From Mariniflexile sp. TRM1-10 (lineage in GTDB: Bacteria > Bacteroidota > Bacteroidia > Flavobacteriales > Flavobacteriaceae), in the NCBI RefSeq assembly GCF_003425985.1, contig NZ_CP022985.1, positions 2,021,501-2,085,500 on the forward strand: a DNA stretch of 64,000 bases. Reading direction: 5' to 3'. The notes beneath the pieces were generated by a model. That model was not told the origin of the DNA. It searched no databases and worked only from the letters and a program-made list of their open reading frames with translations. Positions within the stretch are counted from its first letter, which is position 1, and every line of letters starts with the position of its first letter. Both the position numbers and the translations under genes were made by a program. Below are positions 7,280-16,003 of this stretch, piece after piece.

Positions 7280-8440
7280 ATGAAAAAAATTACATTTTTA
7301 TTTATTGTATTGGCATTGGCTTTTAACACAGTTAGTGGTCAAACTGTTTTTGATTGGGACACGAATGCCGTTGATAACGGCAACAATGTCACCGAAACCA
7401 AAGGCGGTATCACGGTGACGTTCACAAATGATGATAATACTGCTAATGATGGTACGGCCTTCACTCCTGTTGGAGGTTTTGGAGGGTCATCAGGAAATGT
7501 TGTTTTAGCCAGTGGCACTACATCGTCTACATTTACATTCGATCAACCCGTAGTGGTCAATTCCATTTTAGCTTTAGAGGGTGCTGCCAGCAATGTAGTT
7601 TATACGTTTACCCCTACCGGAGGTGATAATCCGGTGGTTGAGGCATCACTGGTTGGAGGGGCTGCCTCTGTGGATTTGAATTGGATCAACGTCATATCCT
7701 TTACGGTAACAACAGATACTGGAGTGATAATGGGATTTGACAATTTATCAGTATATCCTTATAGTACCCCCGTTGTTTTTGATTGGGACACGAATGCCGT
7801 TGACAATGGCAACAATGTCACCGAAACCAAAGGCGATATCACGGTGACGTTCACAAATGATGATAATACTGCTAATGATGGTACGGCCTTCACTCCTGTT
7901 GGAGGTTTTGGAGGGTCATCAGGAAATGTTGTTTTAGCCAGTGGCACTACATCGTCTACATTTACATTCGATCAACCCGTAGTGGTCAATTCCATTTTAG
8001 CTTTAGAGGGTGCTGCCAGCAATGTAGTTTATACGTTTACCCCTACCGGAGGTGATAATCCGGTGGTTGAGGCATCACTGGTTGGAGGGGCTGCCTCTGT
8101 GGATTTGAATTGGATCAACGTCACGTCCTTTACGGTAACAACAGATACTGGAGTGATAATGGGATTTGACAATTTATCAGTTAGTTCTTTGGCAACACTG
8201 TCTGTAACAGATGATTATAAGCGCCAAAATGTATTGGTATATCCAAATCCAGTAATGGATATCCTGTATGTTAAAAATATTTTAAACTTAAAAACTATTA
8301 ACATATATAATAATTTAGGACAACTGGTCTTACAGACTAAACAAGAGACAATCGATGTGAGCCATCTGTCAAAAGGGATGTATTTTTTACAGATCAATAC
8401 CAGCAATGGTACGGAGACTAAAAGAATTATAAAGAAATAG
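7280..8440 (+). CDS. T9SS-sorted secreted protein with two near-identical tandem repeats
   Basis: The 386-aa protein has a signal peptide (residues 1-20, ending TVSG). Two tandem units of about 136 residues begin VFDWDTNAVDNGNNVTET, 143 codons apart and nearly identical. A C-terminal T9SS sorting tail (about 306-386) shows VYPNPVMDILYV, NIYNNLGQLVL, SKGMYFLQI and the KRIIKK end. The repeats read as beta-sandwich-like modules, rich in Thr, Gly and Asn, with no catalytic motif I can see; a binding or adhesin-like role on the cell surface is an inference. The gene sits between fecR and susC, so it may belong to the same regulated locus. Confidence 0.82.
   Translation: MKKITFLFIVLALAFNTVSGQTVFDWDTNAVDNGNNVTETKGGITVTFTNDDNTANDGTAFTPVGGFGGSSGNVVLASGTTSSTFTFDQPVVVNSILALEGAASNVVYTFTPTGGDNPVVEASLVGGAASVDLNWINVISFTVTTDTGVIMGFDNLSVYPYSTPVVFDWDTNAVDNGNNVTETKGDITVTFTNDDNTANDGTAFTPVGGFGGSSGNVVLASGTTSSTFTFDQPVVVNSILALEGAASNVVYTFTPTGGDNPVVEASLVGGAASVDLNWINVTSFTVTTDTGVIMGFDNLSVSSLATLSVTDDYKRQNVLVYPNPVMDILYVKNILNLKTINIYNNLGQLVLQTKQETIDVSHLSKGMYFLQINTSNGTETKRIIKK
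7346..8181 (+). repeat. two 407-bp direct repeats within the T9SS protein gene
   Basis: Units 7346-7752 and 7775-8181 are offset by 429 bp (143 codons). I count about five base differences between them, so the duplication or conversion is recent. Change by recombination would keep the frame and alter domain number. Confidence 0.9.
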
Positions 8441-8568
8441 CGTAAACAGTCTCTTAAAAATAAAAAGTTTAGTGAAGAATTGAAGATCTGACGAACCTAA
8501 ATAGGAAGTATTGGCTTAGTCAAATCTTCGATTTCACAAAATCAATTTAATAAAATGAATACATAGTA

Positions 8569-8703
8569 ATGCGAATCAAGGGGTTGGGTTTTAAAGAGTA
8601 TTAATACTCAGTAAGTTGAGGTTTAACCTTTGCCAAAGTTCAAAACTTTGGCAAAGGTATCTCCCGGATTGGCAAGGCTCATTTTCAACCCTTGATTCGC
8701 ATT
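8569..8703. repeat. nested inverted repeats downstream of the T9SS gene
   Basis: The outer arms AATGCGAATCAAGGGGTTG (8569-8587) and CAACCCTTGATTCGCATT (8686-8703) enclose two further palindromes: GAGTATTAATACTC (8596-8609), and CCTTTGCCAAAGTT with its complement (8627-8657, 3-nt loop). It may serve as a terminator. The rest of the gap up to susC holds another palindromic repeat and no convincing gene. Confidence 0.7.
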
Positions 8704-8778
8704 AGTAAGCTAAATAGAGGATTTGACGACGTCAATGGATCAGTTGATACTCGCAGAATGTTTAAGTTAAGATATTTA

Positions 8779-8890
8779 GTTGTTTTTTGTCCTTTCGAGG
8801 CACGAGGACACGAGCTTCAGCGAACTGGCGAAGCAATCTCATATTATTTAGTAAGGATTTAATGAGATTCCTCCTTTGTCGAAATGACAA
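8779..8890. repeat. palindromic intergenic repeat (GAAGCAATCTCAT type)
   Basis: The segment runs from TTGTCCTTTCGAGGCACGAG through GCGAACTGGCGAAGCAATCT to a complementary arm AGATTCCTCCTTTGTCGAAA/TGACAA. A piece of the same repeat (GCGAACTGGCGAAGCAATC) is inserted in the leader near 39500, and a related one lies at 18238-18350. Confidence 0.55.
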
Positions 8891-9114
8891 ATTTTCAACT
8901 TAAAGACATGGGGTGTTCGCTAAACGATTGCACCGAAAGATTGGTAGAGATAAATTATAATGAAAAGGAACCAGATGGCACATTGGCACTTAAAAGAATA
9001 TAAAAAAGTAAAGGGAACGAAGTTTAAATTTCGCTAAAAACATCATACTTCATCCCCTTCTAAGCCGTATTAATTAATCAAAAAAAGTTTAACTAATTAA
9101 TGACATGTAAAGTT

Positions 9115-12100
9115 ATGAAAATTGAATTAACTAATGTGCTTTTCTTCCCGATAACTTTCGGGACAAGAAAAGAACTCATAAAGCTTATGATGCGAACCTT
9201 TATATTCTTGTTCTGTTCAACGCTGTTCAGCTTGGCACCCAAACATGCATGCTCTCAAAACGACAAGATTGTTATAGATGCAGATACTATTATGTCCGTT
9301 GATGAAGTATTCAATATTGTTAAAAAGCAAACAGATTATATGTTTGTGTACCATTTCGATTTGTTTAAAGATTTTCCTAAAGTGCATCTCAAAAAAGGAG
9401 TCATTAGGTTAAATAAATTATTAGATCATACCCTTGATGGAAGTCCTGTCAATATCATCTTTGCAAAAAACAATTCGATTCTCATAAAAGAGAAAGCTCC
9501 CCATTCAAAAGCCCTACAACATCGTGTCTCTGGCACGGTCACAGACCCATTAGGCAATCCCTTACCGGGTGCCACAGTCTTGATAAAGGGCACTACCCTA
9601 GGTGTAACTACCGATTTTGATGGGCGTTACAGCATTTTCGTGCCCAATCCGGAAAATGTACTGATCTTTTCGTTTTTGGGCTTTGAAAAACAAGAGATAA
9701 CTGTTGGTAACCAAACGACCATTGATGTGTCCCTCAAAGAAAGTATCAGTACCTTGGACGAAGTGACCATTAATGCAGGTTATTATATAACATCTGAACG
9801 GGAACGAACCGGGAACATCAGCAAAATCGAAGCCAAGGACATGGAAAAACAACCGGTCAACAATCCCTTGGCAGCCATGCAAGGACACCTTCCCGGAGTT
9901 GTTATTACCCAGAATTCTGGTGTTCCTGGTGGAAGTTATCGTGTTCGTATTCGAGGGGATAATTTTATATCTAATTCAGGAGCGTTTTTTGCAAACCCTG
10001 ACAACGAGCCTTTATATATTGTAGATGGGGTACCATACGGTTCTGAATTTTCGGGACTTTTCAATACAGAAAGCCCTATTCCTGGCGGAAGGGTAAGCCC
10101 CTTAAATACCATAAATCCGGCAAACATAGAAAGCATTGAAGTGCTTAAGGACGCCGATGCCACGGCCATTTATGGATCCCGAGGTGCCAATGGCGTGGTA
10201 TTGATCACGACCAAAAAAGGCAAGATGGGAAAAACCCAGATCAAGGTCAATGTAAGCAGTACCTTAAGCAGGGTGACCCGTTTTTTGGATTTAATGAACA
10301 CCGAGCAATATTTAGAGATGCGCAAGGAAGCCATTACAAATGACGGTCTCACACTGGAAGACCTACCCGAGTATATATCACGTACTATGCCCGATCTATT
10401 AGTATGGGACCAAGATCGTTATACAGACTGGCAAGAGGTGCTTATTGGAGGTACCGCTTATAGGCATAATGCGCAGCTCTCTTTTTCGGGAGGCAATGCA
10501 CAGACCCAATTTTTGTTAAGTGGGGGCTACTCAAGTGAGACTACTGTATTCCCTGGAGATTCTAAATATGACAAGGCAACGGTGCTGCTTAACCTAAACC
10601 ACCAATCAGAAGATGAACGTTTAAAATTGAATGTTTCGGCAAACTATGGTGCAGACACCAATAATTTACCCGGTAGTGATTTTACAAGGCAGTCAAGGAC
10701 TTTAGCACCCAACGCACCAGCGCTTTATGACGACCAAGGCAACTTAAATTGGGAAAATTCCACGTGGCAAAACCCCTTGGCTATTTTAGAAAGAAGTTAT
10801 AATGCATTGACCCATGGCCTCATTGCAAATACGGTACTATCCTATCATCCAACCCCGGCATGGGAGTTCAAGACCAGTTTGGGCTTTACCGACTATCGCA
10901 CGAAAACTTATTTTGAAACCCCACATACAAGCCTAGATCCAAATACAACCTCAGGTCAGTCCAGTATCAATGGTTCCTCTATTTCTATTAATGATCAAGT
11001 CCAAAAATCCTGGAGCGTGGAACCACAGATCAATTGGCAAAAAAATTGGAAAGATACCAGCCTAAAACTATTGGTGGGTGCCACCTTTCAACAGACTAAA
11101 GATCAGCAATTGTCTCAATATGGATTAGGTTTTACTAGCAATAGCCAACTGCGTAATCTAAAAGCGGCGAACAGAATACAGATTTTGCAGGATATAGGTT
11201 CAGAATATAAATATCAGGCATTCTTTGGCAGGATTAACTTTAACTGGCAAGATACATATATATTGAACTTGACAGGGCGTCGGGACGGTTCCAGCCGCTT
11301 TGGGCCCGGTAAACGCTTTGGATATTTTGGAGCGATGGGGGCGGCATGGATATTTACGAAGGAACCATTTTTAAAACAGAACCAGGTGTTAAGCTTTGGG
11401 AAGCTCCGTGCCAGTTATGGCATTACAGGTAGCGATAACGTAGTGGATAATTACGGGTTTTATGATTCCTATGAGGACTCTGGAAATTACAATGGTCCAG
11501 GTTTGGCGCCTTCAGGTCTATACAATCCTAACCTTTATTCTTGGGGAACAAACAAAAAGCTGGAAGCCGCTGTGGAGCTTGGATTTTTTAAGGATCGCCT
11601 ATTCGTTTCAACCGCTTGGTACCAGAACCGTTCCTCTGACCAACTGATTAATATACCGTTGCCTGCCACTACAGGCTTTCCTGGCATAGATGGCAACCTT
11701 AATGACGCCATAGTGGAAAACAAGGGCATTGAAATCGATTTACGTACACTAAATATACAAAGCGATGCATTTAAGTGGAGTACGACCTTTAATATCTCGG
11801 CTAATAGAAACAAACTAGTCGCATTTCCGGGATTGGAAGGCTCGACTTTTGCAGAATCCTTTGTGATAGGACAACCTTTAGGAGTCCGAAAAATATATCA
11901 TGCTATCGGGGTAGATCCAGAAACTGGCGTGTATCAATTTGAAGATTTTAATAATGATGGTACTATCCGTTTTAGTGATGACGCTAAATTGTTTTTAAAC
12001 CCTAACCCTACCCCAAAATATGTTGGAGGGCTAGGCAATACCATACAGTATAAAAACCTACAACTGGATGTGTTCTTCCAGTTCACCAAACAAGAAGGCT

Positions 12101-12483
12101 TTAAGGAACTGTCTTTTTTTGGAGATCCTGGGAGCACACTTCAAAATATGCCTGTAAGTCTATGGGACCGTTGGCAGCAACCGGGCGATGAGAGCCCGAT
12201 CCAACGCTATTATTTATCTAATAGTGCGTTAGCAACGGCAGCAAATAGGTATAAATCCAGTGATGTGGCAGTGACGGATACCTCCTTTATCCGATTGAGA
12301 AATGTATCGCTGTCCTATACGGTTCCCAAGACTGCAACAAAGAGCATGGATGTAAGTGTCTATCTGCATGGGCAGAACCTATTTGTTATAACAGGATATG
12401 ATGGTGTCGATCCCGAAGTATCGGCATTAGATAATTTAGCGCCATTACGACAATTTACTTTGGGTCTAAATTTAGGTTTTTAA
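9115..12483 (+). CDS. susC: SusC/RagA-type TonB-dependent receptor with STN domain
   Basis: This is an outer-membrane receptor of about 1,120 aa. After the signal peptide come an STN signalling domain (about residues 50-125), a CarboxypepD-regulatory-like domain (about 137-205, VSGTVTDPLGNPLPGATVLI), the TonB plug (about 215-370, with EVLKDADATAIYGSRGANGV), and a large beta-barrel ending in TLGLNLGF with a terminal Phe. An STN domain marks receptors that also signal to a FecR/ECF sigma pair, as found at 3616 and 5627. I prefer the ATG at 9115 (MKIELTNV); another in-frame ATG lies at 9100. SusD follows 17 bp after the stop. Substrate is not evident; no glycosidase genes are nearby. Confidence 0.92.
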   Translation: MKIELTNVLFFPITFGTRKELIKLMMRTFIFLFCSTLFSLAPKHACSQNDKIVIDADTIMSVDEVFNIVKKQTDYMFVYHFDLFKDFPKVHLKKGVIRLNKLLDHTLDGSPVNIIFAKNNSILIKEKAPHSKALQHRVSGTVTDPLGNPLPGATVLIKGTTLGVTTDFDGRYSIFVPNPENVLIFSFLGFEKQEITVGNQTTIDVSLKESISTLDEVTINAGYYITSERERTGNISKIEAKDMEKQPVNNPLAAMQGHLPGVVITQNSGVPGGSYRVRIRGDNFISNSGAFFANPDNEPLYIVDGVPYGSEFSGLFNTESPIPGGRVSPLNTINPANIESIEVLKDADATAIYGSRGANGVVLITTKKGKMGKTQIKVNVSSTLSRVTRFLDLMNTEQYLEMRKEAITNDGLTLEDLPEYISRTMPDLLVWDQDRYTDWQEVLIGGTAYRHNAQLSFSGGNAQTQFLLSGGYSSETTVFPGDSKYDKATVLLNLNHQSEDERLKLNVSANYGADTNNLPGSDFTRQSRTLAPNAPALYDDQGNLNWENSTWQNPLAILERSYNALTHGLIANTVLSYHPTPAWEFKTSLGFTDYRTKTYFETPHTSLDPNTTSGQSSINGSSISINDQVQKSWSVEPQINWQKNWKDTSLKLLVGATFQQTKDQQLSQYGLGFTSNSQLRNLKAANRIQILQDIGSEYKYQAFFGRINFNWQDTYILNLTGRRDGSSRFGPGKRFGYFGAMGAAWIFTKEPFLKQNQVLSFGKLRASYGITGSDNVVDNYGFYDSYEDSGNYNGPGLAPSGLYNPNLYSWGTNKKLEAAVELGFFKDRLFVSTAWYQNRSSDQLINIPLPATTGFPGIDGNLNDAIVENKGIEIDLRTLNIQSDAFKWSTTFNISANRNKLVAFPGLEGSTFAESFVIGQPLGVRKIYHAIGVDPETGVYQFEDFNNDGTIRFSDDAKLFLNPNPTPKYVGGLGNTIQYKNLQLDVFFQFTKQEGFKELSFFGDPGSTLQNMPVSLWDRWQQPGDESPIQRYYLSNSALATAANRYKSSDVAVTDTSFIRLRNVSLSYTVPKTATKSMDVSVYLHGQNLFVITGYDGVDPEVSALDNLAPLRQFTLGLNLGF

Positions 12484-12500
12484 CATTAAACACAGTTTTT

Positions 12501-13943
12501 ATGCAACTTAAAAAAATATATGTGATGAGATACATAATAGAGTTCTTAATCCATTCTATAAAGGGTAAGTTTGGTATTTTGAAAGGATTATATCTGCTTT
12601 TATTGATTTCCGTTTTGACGTCGTCCTGCGATGATTTTGTGGATGTTGACCTCCCCACAGATCGATTGACTGCCGAAGCGGTCTTTGAAGATGCGACAAC
12701 AGCAACGGCAGCCTTAAGAAGTATCTATGCCCAAATACGTACAGGGTTTGTATATAACCTATCTGAAGAGATGGGCTTATATGCCGATGAACTGGATCAG
12801 GTCAATAATCTGACCCCAATCTATACGCATAATGTGACTGCGTTAGATCCTACAGTATCAGGTTGGTGGAGTGACGCGTATAATGGGATCTATGAAGCCA
12901 ACGCTGTGATAGAAGGCGTTGATAATTCTTCAGCCTTGAGCCTCGAAGACAAAAATCAAATAAAGGGCGAAGCCCTGTTTATTAGGGCCTATCTGCATAG
13001 TTTATTGGTGGAGCTGTATGGCCCCATTCCTTATATCCGCACGACCGATTATATAGCGAACACAAAGGTAGCGCGAATGCCGGTAGAGGTCGTATATGGC
13101 CATATTATAACTGATTTAACAGCGGCTTCGGGGTTGTTGGGTGCAGATGTTTCGGTTTCGGGAGAGCGGGTACGCGCCTACACAGCAGTTGCAGATGCTC
13201 TATTGGCACGGGTCTATTTATATACCCAACAATGGGAGCTTGCAGATGCCACTGCAAGTAAGGTCATTAACAGCTTTGTATGGGAGCCAGATTTAAAAAA
13301 GGTGTTTAAAAAGAATTCATCAGGATCGATATGGCAAATCAAACCTCCTCAGGATGGATTTAATACCTTGGAAGGCAATAGATTCATCTTTCCTGGTTCC
13401 CCAGGCGTTAGACCTGTTTTAAGTGCCTCTCTAATGAATGCATTCGAACCTAATGATCGGCGTAAGTCTGATTGGATCGGGAAATCAACGGTGGGTGCAA
13501 ATACTTGGTATTATGCGTATAAATACCAACAGGCGCGCGATACAAAGGTTAACGATAATCCCACTTCATTGGAATATACAGTGGTATTTCGATTGGCAGA
13601 ACAGTATTTAATCCGTGCGGAAGCACGGGCACATCAAGGCGGGGATAAAATAGCTGGTGCACAAGCAGACATCAATAAAATTAGAACTCGGGCAGGATTG
13701 CCAAATACCACAGCCGCCACCTTAAACGAGTTGCTGAATGCCATTATTCAAGAACGACAGGTAGAACTATTTACAGAAAAAGGACTGCGCTGGTTCGATT
13801 TAAAAAGAACTGGAAGGGCCGCCGAAATCCTGGCACCCATAAAATCTGGATGGCAGCATACAGACATTCTGTTTCCAGTTCCTGAATCTGAAATTTTGTT
13901 GAATCCCAATTTATTGCCTCAAAATGATGGGTACGATAATTAA
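12501..13943 (+). CDS. susD: SusD/RagB family surface lipoprotein
   Basis: This 480-aa nutrient-binding lipoprotein has a lipobox LTSSC with Cys43, followed by DDFVDVDLP as is common in SusD proteins. Family landmarks include the helical TPR-like core (EEMGLYADELDQ, WWSDAYNGIYEANAVI, GEALFIRAYLHSLLVELYG) and the C-terminal RTRAGLPNTT and ERQVELFTEKGLRWFDLKR motifs. It would cap the SusC barrel. The ATG at 12525 (MRYIIEF) is an alternative start. Cotranscription with susC is very likely (17-bp gap). Confidence 0.92.
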   Translation: MQLKKIYVMRYIIEFLIHSIKGKFGILKGLYLLLLISVLTSSCDDFVDVDLPTDRLTAEAVFEDATTATAALRSIYAQIRTGFVYNLSEEMGLYADELDQVNNLTPIYTHNVTALDPTVSGWWSDAYNGIYEANAVIEGVDNSSALSLEDKNQIKGEALFIRAYLHSLLVELYGPIPYIRTTDYIANTKVARMPVEVVYGHIITDLTAASGLLGADVSVSGERVRAYTAVADALLARVYLYTQQWELADATASKVINSFVWEPDLKKVFKKNSSGSIWQIKPPQDGFNTLEGNRFIFPGSPGVRPVLSASLMNAFEPNDRRKSDWIGKSTVGANTWYYAYKYQQARDTKVNDNPTSLEYTVVFRLAEQYLIRAEARAHQGGDKIAGAQADINKIRTRAGLPNTTAATLNELLNAIIQERQVELFTEKGLRWFDLKRTGRAAEILAPIKSGWQHTDILFPVPESEILLNPNLLPQNDGYDN

Positions 13944-13944
13944 A

Positions 13945-14418
13945 TCCCCGTGAAGGCGGGGATCTCATAAATGCGGGGATCTCATAAATAGAATCTAGAA
14001 TTAAAACCATCTTTCGCAATTCAAACGGAAACTTTGGGAAAGCGGTTATAAGTGCCATGAACAAAACAATAAATATTAGTATGACAAAAATAAAAATATA
14101 TTCGGATGTCAATCTGAACGTCCGTCTATCTGCGGACAGGCAGTCGAAACCTTTGTCAAACTCTTTTCTGTTAAGCCTTTCGCAAGCTGCGCTTCTATCT
14201 TCAAATAAAAATATATTTTCATTTTCGATAATACTCAATGTGACAATTTAGAATAATCATACTTAACTTAATGACATTGCCCGCGAAGGGGGAGATCTCA
14301 TGAAGGAACCTAGAACGAACTAATTAACCAACAAAATAGAATGTTAGCCATAATCAGCCCATTCCTTTGGGCTAGGATAATGGATAAGTATGCATAATAA
14401 ATTTAAAGAACAATAAAA
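13945..14418. other. intergenic region with hairpin and degraded repeat element
   Basis: A hairpin of ATCCCCG and CGGGGAT (about 13945-13963), partly repeated at 13974-13983, may terminate susCD. The segment 14080-14250 is a degraded copy of the TAGTACATGACAAAAA element (ATGACAAAAATAAAAATAT ... TCAATGTGACA). No gene is evident; short open frames here are repeat sequence. Confidence 0.5.
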
Positions 14419-15852
14419 ATGAATAGAATAATAATCTTAATGGCGAGTCTTCTGTTTTGTGCCGTAAACACACAAAGTGATGCACAGACGGTTAAAAAGA
14501 AAGACACTAAAAACACGTTGGGCCCCAATGATTTCCCCGAACTCATCCATGCCCATATTCCGGGAGCCCCTAAGTTGGGCAAGCCCCAATTGATCATGGG
14601 CGATTCCCTTCCGGTGAGGGGCGAAGGCAATGGATGGGCGGCTCCCGAAGTGTACGACTGGAATGGCGATGGGAAAAAAGATCTATTGATCGGGGAATTT
14701 GGAAGTGGTCACCAATGGGGCGTTATCACAGGACATCATATACGGGTATACCAAAATAAGGGAACGGATGTGGCTCCCGAATTTTCTGATGAATTTTTCT
14801 ATGCCAGGGAAATACCCGAGTTAAAGGAAAGTACGGGCACCCCGTTGTCCATTTATACAGGTTGCTGTTTCCCCTTTATCCCGCGCTTCGCCGATCTGGA
14901 TAACGATGGCTTTACCGATCTCTTATCGGGTCAGTACACACCCGGATACATTACCTGGTTTCGGGGCAGTGCCAATGGATTTTCACACGGCATAAAGCTG
15001 GAGGAAGCTTATGATCCTATAAAAGAGTGTTGGAGTAACCCGGATTATTTTAAGGCATCTCATGAACCTCCAATCACAACTCCTAAAAGTAGGAAATATT
15101 GGATCTACTCTTCCGCTGCATTTGGTGATTTTGATGATGATGGGGACCAGGATATGATTGTAGGGGGAGAGGCACTGCGGATCTGTGAAAATATAGGGAC
15201 CAGATCCGTTCCCAAGTTAGGAAAAAGGGAGCTGTTATATGACGTACATGGTAAGCAACTTGAATCCCATTCTTCAGTTAACACGGTGCCTTACGTAGTT
15301 GACTGGGACCAGGATGGCACACTCGATATTTTAATGACGGATTCTTATATGCAGAAAGGAAGAAATGCAGCAGTGACATTTTTCCGTGGCGTTAAAACAC
15401 CTGACCGTCCGGTAGGCGGGAAAGAAGTGCTGCGCTTTGAAGCGGGCATCCCTTTGTTCAAGGCCAAGAATGGCGATAAGGAATTCCCGGGGAGCTGGCT
15501 CAATGTATGTGTGACCGATTGGAACAATGACGGGGTGAATGACCTGTTGATAGGAACGAGTGTTGCCACATTGAACGGGACCTTTGACCACGACCTGTCA
15601 TGGAGTTGGGAACATGATACAGGCATTGGAAAAAAAAATCTGGCATATACATCCGCTAGTTTGAAGAGATTAATATTAGAAAGCATGGAACGTGCAGAAG
15701 CAAACCAAAAAGAATCGGGGCTTAGTGATGAGGAATGGAGAAAGAAAGGTCGTCAGACGAAGGAAGATGTTTTTAAGCACTATTACAAAAAAGAAGCCTA
15801 TAAAACACTGGCACATCAAGGCTATATATATGTCATGCTGGGAGAAAAATAG
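14419..15852 (+). CDS. VCBS/FG-GAP repeat protein, tandem copy 1
   Basis: The 477-aa exported protein (signal peptide about 1-24) contains at least five Ca-binding FG-GAP-like loops: DWNGDGKKD, DLDNDGFTD, DFDDDGDQD, DWDQDGTLD and DWNNDGVND. This suggests an integrin-alpha-like beta-propeller. It has no T9SS tail, so it is probably periplasmic or outer-membrane associated. A paralog of 480 aa follows at 16004-17446 and is nearly identical apart from the C-terminal about 60 residues. Its place between susD and thiol-redox genes suggests a binding or scaffold role in the same system. The name of the substrate cannot be read from the sequence. Confidence 0.8.
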   Translation: MNRIIILMASLLFCAVNTQSDAQTVKKKDTKNTLGPNDFPELIHAHIPGAPKLGKPQLIMGDSLPVRGEGNGWAAPEVYDWNGDGKKDLLIGEFGSGHQWGVITGHHIRVYQNKGTDVAPEFSDEFFYAREIPELKESTGTPLSIYTGCCFPFIPRFADLDNDGFTDLLSGQYTPGYITWFRGSANGFSHGIKLEEAYDPIKECWSNPDYFKASHEPPITTPKSRKYWIYSSAAFGDFDDDGDQDMIVGGEALRICENIGTRSVPKLGKRELLYDVHGKQLESHSSVNTVPYVVDWDQDGTLDILMTDSYMQKGRNAAVTFFRGVKTPDRPVGGKEVLRFEAGIPLFKAKNGDKEFPGSWLNVCVTDWNNDGVNDLLIGTSVATLNGTFDHDLSWSWEHDTGIGKKNLAYTSASLKRLILESMERAEANQKESGLSDEEWRKKGRQTKEDVFKHYYKKEAYKTLAHQGYIYVMLGEK

Positions 15853-16003
15853 GATCGAGTGCCGACTGGACACTTTAAGTGATGGTGTCAGTTAGCGTAT
15901 AGGCTATGGAGCCCAAAAAACCAAAATAGTACTCTTTACCAACCCATTCCTTTGGACCAGGAAATGGATAAGTATGCATAATAAATTTAAAGAACAATAA
16001 AAA

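Noticed and set aside
8908..9003. 31-aa frame MGCSLNDCTERLVEINYNEK and following residues before susC
   Set aside because: Too short, no recognised family and no terminator or operon context; it may be a leftover of a gene but this cannot be supported.
9598..12137. Several minus-strand open frames inside susC
   Set aside because: Shadows of a clear 1,120-aa coding frame with full domain content.
9115..13943. Calling the SusCD locus a polysaccharide utilisation locus
   Set aside because: No glycoside hydrolase, polysaccharide lyase or sulfatase genes are present; the neighbours are redox proteins and a protease.
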